Below, one piece after another: positions 1 through 5,491 of a stretch of 5,497 bases of DNA. The DNA is from Planctomycetota bacterium (lineage in GTDB: Bacteria > Planctomycetota > Phycisphaerae > WQYP01). Numbering within the stretch: the stretch's first letter is position 1; the number at the start of each line of letters is the position of its first letter. The notes below the pieces were generated by a model that was not told where the DNA came from, did not search any database, and saw only the letters and a list, made by a program, of their open reading frames with translations. The position numbers and the translations under genes were made by a program. The stretch lies in NCBI GenBank assembly GCA_021852225.1, contig JAJZOA010000257.1, forward strand, positions 1 to 5,497, given 5' to 3'.

Positions 1-1
1 A

Positions 2-154
2 GTGATCCCGTCAAACACCCTGATGGATGGTAAACCGGCGCTGGATGTTAAAGCCGAACCTGTCGGCAAGGGGTTCATCTCCGCAACGCTGATGTTGCGA
101 TTCAAGCAGTGGAATAAACCGGTGAAGGTGATGTTCGTGGGAGTCGGCAAGTGA
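2..154 (+). CDS. C-terminal end of an upstream gene, possibly a beta-sandwich (DUF1573/ASH-like) protein (partial)
   Basis: An open frame enters from the left edge (first complete codon at base 2) and ends at TGA 152-154, giving the last 50 residues of a protein. The tail alternates hydrophobic and polar residues and ends FVGVGK, the sort of terminal strand found in Ig-like, ASH or DUF1573 beta-sandwiches, where the last strand often reads like 'v.l.G.g'. That resemblance is weak, so the family is a guess. There is no cysteine and no membrane segment in the visible part. It lies on the same strand as the five-gene set that follows, but 150 bases with a perfect inverted repeat separate them, so it may belong to a different transcript. 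That the frame is coding is likely from its amino-acid texture and the clean stop; the product is not identified. Confidence 0.55.
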   Translation: MIPSNTLMDGKPALDVKAEPVGKGFISATLMLRFKQWNKPVKVMFVGVGK

Positions 155-304
155 TGTGTCCCGCGCAGCGGCGGCGAGCCAGTCGCGGAAAAGGTACCGC
201 AGGCGAGCGATAGCCGGGCTTGCCGGCAGGATGGTTGAAGATGTTTCGGATTCCGGGTGTACCGGAATCCATGACGTAGTTGGTTCTATTTAAGGAGAAC
301 TCTC
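155..304. other. Intergenic leader region before the five-gene set
   Basis: There are 150 bases without a gene. The first 90 are GC-rich and contain two copies of GGCGAGC (173-179 and 202-208) and a short potential hairpin, GCCGG/CCGGC (213-217 and 223-227). A perfect 9-bp inverted repeat follows at 248-270, then a strong ribosome binding site, TAAGGAG (291-297), 7 bases before the ATG at 305. I found no convincing -35/-10 pair. The promoter of the downstream set probably lies here or further upstream, but I cannot place it. Confidence 0.5.
248..270. repeat. Perfect 9-bp inverted repeat, candidate operator or hairpin
   Basis: GGATTCCGG (248-256) and CCGGAATCC (262-270) are exact reverse complements separated by GTGTA. 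The repeat ends 34 bases before the start codon at 305. No T-tract follows (the next bases are ATGACG), so it does not look like a standard intrinsic terminator. It could be an operator for a dimeric regulator or an mRNA hairpin in the 5' untranslated region. The symmetry is directly visible; the function is unknown. Confidence 0.6.
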
Positions 305-646
305 ATGTTCAGTAAAATTCACAATCGGTTCAATGGTCGAGGCGGGAAGAGGATGATCATGGCTGCGGCAGTCTGTGTCGCAGGACTGATGATGGGCGTC
401 GGCGGTACGCTGTTGGCGCAACTGGCCAATCCGAATCCGGTGCCGCTGACTGAAAATCCTCCATGCCCTTACATAGCGAACCCGACCTGTAATCCAACAT
501 ACCCTTGCATGGGACTGTCCTTCGATTCAACGACGTTGGTCAATTACAGCGGTGGCTCCATCCCCGGAGAAGGGTGTGGGGACCAAGCTACACCTTTGGG
601 CGATGTTCCGTGCGGTCCGGGCCGACCAACGCCATGCAGCCAGTAG
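305..646 (+). CDS. Small secreted six-cysteine, proline-rich protein
   Basis: This 113-residue protein begins at ATG 305, preceded at 7 bases by the strong Shine-Dalgarno TAAGGAG (291-297). Residues 1-16 are basic (R8, R12, K15, R16) and residues 17-38 form a hydrophobic segment, together a Sec-type signal peptide. Likely cleavage is near LLA-Q (38/39) or QLA-N (41/42). The mature part of about 72-75 residues is rich in proline, glycine and asparagine and has six cysteines at 54, 62, 68, 91, 103 and 111; a seventh, C24, lies in the signal peptide. An even number of mature cysteines suggests up to three disulfides. No CxxCH haem motif or other known metal site is visible. I do not recognise the family. 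As the first gene of the set, it could be a substrate of the MauE-thioredoxin protein encoded downstream, which is an inference from context. An internal ATG at 353 (M17) would also keep the hydrophobic segment, but it lacks the clear ribosome binding site. Confidence 0.75.
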   Translation: MFSKIHNRFNGRGGKRMIMAAAVCVAGLMMGVGGTLLAQLANPNPVPLTENPPCPYIANPTCNPTYPCMGLSFDSTTLVNYSGGSIPGEGCGDQATPLGDVPCGPGRPTPCSQ

Positions 647-708
647 ACATGAAGAACTGGCGGTCTCATTCCAAGCTGCCCAGCGGTCTGTGCTGCAGCC
701 AACGACTC

Positions 709-717
709 AAAGAGGAG
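709..717 (+). promoter_or_regulatory. Ribosome binding site that fixes the start of the second gene
   Basis: AAAGAGGAG lies 8 bases before ATG 726. The reading frame stays open upstream to an ATG at 552, but only the ATG at 726 has both this site and a signal peptide immediately after it. Confidence 0.75.
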
Positions 718-725
718 TGCACAAT

Positions 726-1700
726 ATGTGGAAATTATACCAGCTCACAGCCGTCGCCACCCTTGCGCTTGCCTTCGGTGGCTACGCGGTCTCTGCTAGC
801 GCCCGCCCTGGGGATGCTGCGATGGCCTTACTTTGGCAGGCCGCACAATATACGCATATTAAGACGATTCACCTTGAAGCCTCCAGCCGCTTCACAGTAA
901 CGACGGTCGGGGGCAGGAGACAGGTTGGCAATATCCGGTACAGTTTCTGGGGAGCGGGAAGTAAATACCGTATTGTTTTTAGGCAATCGATTCCTCAAGC
1001 GAAATTCGACTGCATAATGGCCGACAACGGAAAGCACCTTTACAGTCTGGACCGGGTCACCGGCGAACTGGTTATCCGGCAAAGTCATCCGACGGCTGGC
1101 GATGAATTGATGGACAACCCCATCTTGGAACCTTTGGTGCCACTAGCGCCCCCTCCACCTCACCACCCCGCTATGTGGAACCTCTGGGTGAACTTCGCAC
1201 GTTTCGCGCGTGATCCAAAGTCCGTCATTGACCGCTGCTTGGCAGTGCGGGATTGTGGGAGAACCAATACCGCCGGTACTTTCCACGGATGCCTTTTGGG
1301 GTCGTTTAAAATGGTCCCCGCTCGCGTGAAATTTACACTTCGTAAGGGGTCGTGGTCGCATCCACTTGTAACAGGCTGGATGGCTTCCACGCTAGGAAAG
1401 AGCGGAATGAATGCCCGGCTCGTTCATGTTATCTACCGCGCCTTCAGGCTTCGTTCCGGGCGGATAATATACTTACCGGTTGCATTCGAATTGGTGGCGA
1501 TGGAACCCAACTACGGTCCTTGGAAGGGCCCCGGCATTAGCCAAACCAAGGTTACTCAACTCGTTCTAAACCAGCCGATCCCGCCGGGAACGTTCAGGAT
1601 CAGTTATAAACTGGCCAGCTTTGTGACTGTAGTGAAGCACGGCAATAGCACGACCATACAAGTTAAGTCAAAACATCAGCCCCCAGGATGGTCAAAATAA
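726..1700 (+). CDS. Exported protein of unrecognised family, possible LolA-like fold
   Basis: The protein has 324 residues. Start ATG 726 is chosen because AAAGAGGAG precedes it by 8 bases and a signal peptide follows directly: WK near the N-terminus, a hydrophobic run at 7-22, and SASA-R at 23-27, giving cleavage after A26. The mature region opens with a helix-like stretch (31-42) followed by long beta-like stretches (about 47-60, 66-86, 94-119). This layout resembles the extended sheet of LolA/LppX-type lipoprotein carriers, whose relatives in Planctomycetota also have 'NP.L.PL' segments like residues 131-140 here. The resemblance is weak and the lipid-carrier role is not shown. A proline/histidine run (142-148) precedes a cysteine-bearing stretch with C171, C177 and C189; C96 is the fourth mature cysteine. 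There is no lipobox, so it should be soluble in the periplasm. It lies 79 bases after the six-cysteine gene and 36 before the DUF1573 gene. Confidence 0.85.
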   Translation: MWKLYQLTAVATLALAFGGYAVSASARPGDAAMALLWQAAQYTHIKTIHLEASSRFTVTTVGGRRQVGNIRYSFWGAGSKYRIVFRQSIPQAKFDCIMADNGKHLYSLDRVTGELVIRQSHPTAGDELMDNPILEPLVPLAPPPPHHPAMWNLWVNFARFARDPKSVIDRCLAVRDCGRTNTAGTFHGCLLGSFKMVPARVKFTLRKGSWSHPLVTGWMASTLGKSGMNARLVHVIYRAFRLRSGRIIYLPVAFELVAMEPNYGPWKGPGISQTKVTQLVLNQPIPPGTFRISYKLASFVTVVKHGNSTTIQVKSKHQPPGWSK

Positions 1701-1722
1701 GTCGATTATCAACGCTTTTCTG

Positions 1723-1727
1723 AAGGA
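1723..1727 (+). promoter_or_regulatory. Ribosome binding site of the DUF1573 gene
   Basis: AAGGA stands 9 bases before ATG 1737 in the 36-base gap after the preceding stop. No terminator-like hairpin is present in this gap, which supports co-transcription. Confidence 0.6.
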
Positions 1728-1736
1728 TTTTCTTTC

Positions 1737-2849
1737 ATGGTAAACGAAAGTCAACATGTTCCGCGTGGCCCGATTTCAGTCCGATTCGCCACCATTGGAA
1801 CTTTTGTATTGGGGGTTATCCTTCTATTTTTGGGTATATGTCTGGCATTAAATCGCGCCGTTCAACAACAGTGGCGATCTAATGTCGATAGTACCGCGTC
1901 CATTACCATCGATCTCGGTTCTCAGTTGCCTGGGCAGATATTGCAGCGCCGGGTAGTAATCCGCAATACTGGCTCACAAACCATGCACTTTACACAAATA
2001 ATGACATCGTGCGGATGTCTGCAAAGCACGTTGCAACCGCAAACCATACGAGCGGGAGCGGCCAGTATCCTGACTCTCCAAATTGCCACCCGCCCGTGGA
2101 CGGGCCCTGAACTGGTCACGGTTACCTTGATGGGAACTATGAAAGCCGCTCCTCTGGTGCGACGATACTTGGTCCGGTACACCGTCCGGCGACTCATTCG
2201 TATCCGCGGTACACAGGATAACAGCGGCGAACCGTATTACTTGGACATCGGCACATTATCAGTCGGTGCAAAACCAAAGCCATTCCAAGTTTCCATAACG
2301 CGCGGCACCTATCCCCCCCATTGGGATACGTTGCGGTGCTCCACCAGCGACCCAAGGCTGGCCGCGAAAGTTCGACCAATTGGCAGAGATTCGTGGATGC
2401 TGTCCCTGATTCCAAGGGGACTTACTATTTTAGGATCTCAGTCCTACCAGCTGCGGTTTTCGTTCTATCGTGGTGGCAAGGAACTGCCGTACCATTATTC
2501 TCAACCTGTAAATTTCATGGTGCGGGGGCCGGTGAGCATCGAGCCGGACAGCATATTTTTCGGTGCCGTTCCGTACGACTCAACCGTTATCAAGCATCTC
2601 CAACTCGTCACCAGCGCGACGGGTCAGATAGGGAAAGGCAGGATTCTTTCCGCGACATCGACCGATCCGTGCCATGCCGTGGTGGCGGTCACTGGCGGCG
2701 GCAAGGGCCTACGGGCCACGTTCCACGCGGCAGGTACCCAAGGCAGGTCCACAGGCCGTTTTTTAGTAACAGCGAGATACGGTGATTCGCAATATCAATT
2801 CCGTGTGGATTATTTAGTCTACGTCCTCGGAAAAGGGGGGAAGAAATGA
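1737..2849 (+). CDS. Membrane-anchored DUF1573-family protein with apparent tandem beta-sandwich repeats
   Basis: The protein has 370 residues and starts at ATG 1737 with AAGGA 9 bases upstream. A single hydrophobic segment (17-38) follows a short basic N-terminus, so it is probably an N-terminal anchor with the rest outside the cytoplasm. Residues about 54-140 match DUF1573: an 'I.lG....G' opening (G61), then V-I-R-N-T-G at 74-79, the hallmark T-S-C-G-C at 90-94, and a following 'i.aG' strand. Two further segments look like diverged copies, at about 167-260 (YLDIGTLSVGA, with C201) and 268-365 (SIFFGAVPYDS, with C312); only the first keeps the Cys-Gly-Cys pair. DUF1573 is an Ig-like/ASH-type domain abundant in Bacteroidota and Planctomycetota without a settled biochemical role. 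The stop codon overlaps the start of the next gene (ATGATG at 2846-2851), so translation is probably coupled to the MauE-thioredoxin protein. Family assignment is firm; the repeat interpretation is by eye. Confidence 0.93.
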   Translation: MVNESQHVPRGPISVRFATIGTFVLGVILLFLGICLALNRAVQQQWRSNVDSTASITIDLGSQLPGQILQRRVVIRNTGSQTMHFTQIMTSCGCLQSTLQPQTIRAGAASILTLQIATRPWTGPELVTVTLMGTMKAAPLVRRYLVRYTVRRLIRIRGTQDNSGEPYYLDIGTLSVGAKPKPFQVSITRGTYPPHWDTLRCSTSDPRLAAKVRPIGRDSWMLSLIPRGLTILGSQSYQLRFSFYRGGKELPYHYSQPVNFMVRGPVSIEPDSIFFGAVPYDSTVIKHLQLVTSATGQIGKGRILSATSTDPCHAVVAVTGGGKGLRATFHAAGTQGRSTGRFLVTARYGDSQYQFRVDYLVYVLGKGGKK

Positions 2850-4093
2850 TGGACGTCCGCCTCGACACCAACCAGGCCAAAGCACCTGCCGGAGGGGTCC
2901 GGTGCGTGCAAAATCCGGGCGGCACGCCGGGGTGCGTGGTCGGAAATATCGTGAGCCTATATCGAGGGCGTTTCCACCGGGTATTTTGCATCGCCGTCGG
3001 CGCGATATTGCTCCTCTCCGCCGCCTTAAAATCGTGGCAATATTTACAATCGCCAATCCCCCCGTACGAACTGCAACATTTTCCCGGCCTGGAACCCGTG
3101 CTGATCGCCTGGGAAACTTTCTTCGGCCTGTGGCTGATCAGTGGCGCGTTACCAATCGCCTCGCGGCGGGTGGCGATTGGCTGCTTCAGCGTTTTCGGAT
3201 GTTATGCGTTATATGAGGCCGTTTCCGGAAGAACTTCCTGCGGCTGCTTCGGCCAGGTGCATGTTAATCCCTGGTACACATTTATTCTCGATGTTTCTCT
3301 GGTGCTGATGCTGACATTCGTTGGCAAACACGGGACGGGAAACGCCGAGCCTTCCCGGTGGGCGCAAAAGAAGTGGCCGGTGGCCGCCGCGGCGGCAGTC
3401 GTCTTGGCGGTTGGCTTTGCGGCGGCCATGGTGCATCCGAAAGTTGTTTCCGCCGCCAACGGTTTGGCTACCGCTCATGCCGGAAAATTGGTCATTCTGG
3501 AACCGGACCATTGGCTTGGCCATCGGCTGCCGGTGCTGGCAGATATTGTATCTGTATCTTGTCGGCCGGGGGCGACCGGGCTACAACATGAGGCGGCCAA
3601 GTTACAGTGGACCGGGGATCTTCGACAGGATGTCGATGACACAGGAATCACCGGACTACAACCCCGGATGGATGGAGCGCATAAAATGTCTTTAAGCCAA
3701 CGCTTGGCTCATGGCCAGTGGATTGTCATGTTCTATCATGCCAGTTGTGAGGAATGCCGCCGGACGATTCCGGTATATGAAGCGCTGGCGCAGCGCGAAG
3801 CGATGTCGGGCCAAACACCGCATGTCGCCTTTGTCCGTGTGCCGTCAAATCCACAAAATCCAGTGCCGCCGGGATTGTTTAATTCACGCCTGGCCCGGCA
3901 TGGAACACTGGATTCCAGTCACGAATGGTTCGCCACTACACCGATTGTCGTGGCATTGCGTGACGGAATTGTACGTCGTGTGGCGGTGGGTCATTCGGCT
4001 ATGAATCCGCAATGGATGAACATAAGGGCACATGGTTATGTAACTGCAGGTGGCATTGGCGCGATACAAAGAGTAGCAAACATTGTTCAATGA
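2846..4093 (+). CDS. MauE-type membrane domain fused to a periplasmic thioredoxin-like domain
   Basis: The protein has 415 residues. Membrane segments are visible at about 46-63, 84-104, 109-127, 143-160 and 178-196. The first four form a MauE/DoxX-like domain carrying the signature S-C-G-C-F-G at 131-136, just after the third segment. If the N-terminus is cytoplasmic, this motif faces the periplasm and the fifth segment puts the C-terminal part there too. Residues about 282-414 are thioredoxin-like: WIVMFYHASCEEC (292-304) holds the CxxC (C301, C304), and T-T-P at 364-366 supplies the expected cis-proline. In methylamine dehydrogenase systems MauE and the thioredoxin-like MauD are separate proteins needed to mature a disulfide-rich subunit; here both activities are in one chain. 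A roughly 45-residue linker (235-281, with C239) separates the domains. Start: ATG 2846 overlaps the DUF1573 stop by 4 bases; ATG 2849 is equally possible, with G-rich AGGGGGG (2834-2840) upstream. Redox direction (oxidase or reductase) cannot be read from the sequence. Confidence 0.93.
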   Translation: MMDVRLDTNQAKAPAGGVRCVQNPGGTPGCVVGNIVSLYRGRFHRVFCIAVGAILLLSAALKSWQYLQSPIPPYELQHFPGLEPVLIAWETFFGLWLISGALPIASRRVAIGCFSVFGCYALYEAVSGRTSCGCFGQVHVNPWYTFILDVSLVLMLTFVGKHGTGNAEPSRWAQKKWPVAAAAAVVLAVGFAAAMVHPKVVSAANGLATAHAGKLVILEPDHWLGHRLPVLADIVSVSCRPGATGLQHEAAKLQWTGDLRQDVDDTGITGLQPRMDGAHKMSLSQRLAHGQWIVMFYHASCEECRRTIPVYEALAQREAMSGQTPHVAFVRVPSNPQNPVPPGLFNSRLARHGTLDSSHEWFATTPIVVALRDGIVRRVAVGHSAMNPQWMNIRAHGYVTAGGIGAIQRVANIVQ

Positions 4094-4123
4094 ATAAAAT
4101 AGGTTTGATGAGCCGCTCGCGAT

Positions 4124-4167
4124 GAGGAACGAATTATGAAAAATGGACATGGCGAGAATCCGGAAGG
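4124..4167 (+). promoter_or_regulatory. Two competing ribosome binding sites for the prepilin-like gene
   Basis: GAGGA (4124-4128) lies 7 bases before ATG 4136, and GGAAGG (4162-4167) lies 7 bases before the in-frame ATG 4175 (M14). Both are well placed, so the N-terminus could be either; the downstream start would remove 13 residues but still include both GATC repeat blocks. I annotate from 4136 as the longer form. Confidence 0.55.
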
Positions 4168-5251
4168 CGAGACAATGATCGTGGATCCCAGATCACTGAT
4201 TAATGATCAAAAAAGAGGAACTCTTTATTTTTTAAAGGCATTCCGGCGCATCGAGACCGGCCCATTGATCATTGATCATCGATCATTAAGTCCGCCGCCA
4301 TGGCCGCCGGCGTTCACGCTCACCGAAATCCTGGTGACCATTTCGATTATTGCCATCCTGATGGCTCTGTTGCTGCCCGCACTGGCCATGGCATGGAATG
4401 CTGCGGCACGGATTCAGTGTGCCTCCAACCTTCGACAGATTGGCATTGCTTTGCAGGAATATACCAACGAAAACGGCGGCCATTATCCATTGAACTGTGC
4501 TTTCACCTACCCCATGGGCGGATTCCGACCTCCCAGCGAATACCCGATGCAAGGATCCGTCACCATTCCCGCCTGGGGACTGGCGATGCTTTATTACAGT
4601 TCCTTCGGCGTGATCCCCGGCTATGGCGGGCCATACGATGATATGACCCATCTGCGGCCCGGCATCCTATCACCAACGGCAAAAGGGATAGCCATGATTT
4701 TTTCCACCCAGCCCGGCTACATCAGCATGGCCAACGAAATACCGGCTGGATTTTACAATGCGCAGGGTTTCCTGACGGATTGGGACTTTCATGCCGGATA
4801 CTGCTACTGGGTGGATCGCGGCACGGCCAGAAACACCGTAGACCATCGCAACAAGCCGCAAGGATACAGCTATGCCTACGATTTGCTGGCCATTGACCGT
4901 CTGCGGCTCCACAAATCAGGTCCGGGCGGCTACCTGGTCAATTTTTCCCAGTGGAATTATTACAATATCGATACCGTACACATGCCCGCCATGACGCCGC
5001 AGTCCAACCCCGGTGCCCTCCTGGCCTCCGATGTGGCCATTATGACCGACGCTGCCGGAACCGCCGGTAGAACCGCATTCGGCTCCAACCGTGACCCCAC
5101 GATACCGGCGTCGAACCACGTTGAGTCCGCTGATAATAATTATCTCCCCCAGGGTGCGCACGATCTGTACAACGACGGTGCGGTGGTCTGGCGGCCTCTG
5201 TCACAAATGCGGGTGCATTACGAACAGAACGGAATGTATTTCGCGTGGTAA
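4136..5251 (+). CDS. Prepilin-like protein with type IV pilin/pseudopilin N-terminal leader
   Basis: The protein has 371 residues. The N-methylation/cleavage motif is at 59-64: A-F-T-L-T-E, with F60 as the mature first residue and E64 as the conserved Glu5, followed by a hydrophobic helix (65-83) ending LLLPAL. The canonical post-helix segment follows: [20 protein letters not shown] (95-114). Such proteins are processed by a PilD-type prepilin peptidase and inserted by type II secretion/type IV pilus-like machinery; Planctomycetota encode many, often of unknown role. The C-terminus has the family's DG signature (D347-G348 then VVW), with an upstream S-N-H at 326-328; the His-to-DG spacing is 18 residues rather than the usual 9. 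Oddities: the residue before the cleavage site is Ala (A59) instead of Gly, and the cytoplasmic leader is very long (59 residues) because two GATC repeat blocks are translated in it (residues 14-25 and 43-51). It starts 42 bases after the MauE-thioredoxin gene. Confidence 0.93.
   Translation: MKNGHGENPEGETMIVDPRSLINDQKRGTLYFLKAFRRIETGPLIIDHRSLSPPPWPPAFTLTEILVTISIIAILMALLLPALAMAWNAAARIQCASNLRQIGIALQEYTNENGGHYPLNCAFTYPMGGFRPPSEYPMQGSVTIPAWGLAMLYYSSFGVIPGYGGPYDDMTHLRPGILSPTAKGIAMIFSTQPGYISMANEIPAGFYNAQGFLTDWDFHAGYCYWVDRGTARNTVDHRNKPQGYSYAYDLLAIDRLRLHKSGPGGYLVNFSQWNYYNIDTVHMPAMTPQSNPGALLASDVAIMTDAAGTAGRTAFGSNRDPTIPASNHVESADNNYLPQGAHDLYNDGAVVWRPLSQMRVHYEQNGMYFAW
4175..4208. repeat. Heptamer-phased GATC repeat, block 1
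   Basis: GATC occurs at 4177, 4184, 4191 and 4205, with a degenerate GATT at 4198, so five units fall on an exact 7-bp period. It is translated as [11 protein letters not shown] in the leader of the prepilin-like protein. It ends with TTAATGATC (4200-4208), the exact reverse complement of GATCATTAA at the end of block 2. Confidence 0.75.
4212..4232 (+). repeat. Short AT-rich hairpin followed by a T-tract, between the GATC blocks
   Basis: AAAGAG (4212-4217) and CTCTTT (4221-4226) are exact reverse complements around GAA, followed by A and a run of six T (4228-4233 region). The shape resembles a weak intrinsic terminator, but the stem is AT-rich and lies inside the coding frame of the prepilin-like gene, so termination here is doubtful. 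Confidence 0.35.
4265..4289. repeat. Heptamer-phased GATC repeat, block 2
   Basis: GATC occurs at 4267, 4274 and 4281, again exactly 7 bp apart. Aligned to 4175-4199 (block 1) it matches at 17 of 25 positions by my count, and the offset is exactly 90 bp, so both blocks are read in the same frame and encode similar peptides (IVDPRSL and IIDHRSL). It ends 23 bases before the codon of the mature pilin residue F60. Confidence 0.75.
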
Positions 5252-5407
5252 CAGCGGCCGTTGCGAATTGCGTCCGGCGGGGCCAGTTTCAAGACCGCCG
5301 TACCTAAAACGGTTATCTGTTTTGACCCAAATCCGGAACGTAACCGTTCAAGGGCCAACAACATCGAAAAATCAAAGAAATAAGGTGGAAGCTGGAGTTC
5401 ATGCCGT
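5252..5407. other. Intergenic region after the prepilin-like gene
   Basis: There are 156 bases with no supported gene. CGGCGG (5275-5280) and CCGCCG (5295-5300) could pair as a 6-bp stem shortly after the stop, but no T-tract follows, so it is only a weak terminator candidate. AACGGTTA (5308-5315) and TAACCGTT (5341-5348) form an exact 8-bp inverted repeat with 25 bases between. GGAG (5394-5397) is a possible ribosome binding site for the frame that starts at 5408. Confidence 0.4.
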
Positions 5408-5491
5408 GTGAAAATCACGAAAAACAGTACCATCGAGGTGAAAAGTGGCGATTTCCTGCTTATTCCGCCACTTTTGCCCGTGAACGGTTAC
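5340..5491. repeat. 11-bp inverted repeat (GTAACCGTTCA / TGAACGGTTAC)
   Basis: GTAACCGTTCA (5340-5350) is the exact reverse complement of TGAACGGTTAC (5481-5491). A third, shorter copy, AACGGTTA, is at 5308-5315. The two 11-mers enclose 130 bases that include another perfect hairpin. No target-site duplication is evident, so a small mobile element is not demonstrated; operator sites for a nearby regulator are another possibility. Confidence 0.45.

Noticed and set aside
155..230. GC-rich intergenic stretch as a riboswitch or small RNA
   Set aside because: Only short, weak stems (5 bp) and a 7-bp direct repeat can be found; no known riboswitch core is recognisable.
234..262. TTGAAG at 234 as a -35 element
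   Set aside because: At the expected 17-base spacing the -10 region reads GTGTAC, which is a poor match, and it overlaps the inverted repeat.
552..725. Upstream extension of the exported protein to ATG 552
   Set aside because: It would overlap the six-cysteine gene by 95 bases and bury the signal peptide at residues 59-84; ATG 726 has its own ribosome binding site and an immediate signal peptide.
505..900. Open frame of 131 codons across the six-cysteine and exported-protein genes
   Set aside because: It overlaps both better-supported genes in a different frame, has no ribosome binding site, and its translation has no recognisable domain or regular hydrophobic pattern.
2689..3056. Two minus-strand open frames opposite the DUF1573/MauE junction
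   Set aside because: They are arginine- and proline-rich antisense shadows of two well-supported genes, and no start signals support them.
5218..5433. Minus-strand frame of 71 codons at the end of the prepilin-like gene
   Set aside because: It begins with a hydrophobic stretch, but the rest lacks any domain pattern and it overlaps the end of the prepilin-like gene; no upstream ribosome binding site was seen.
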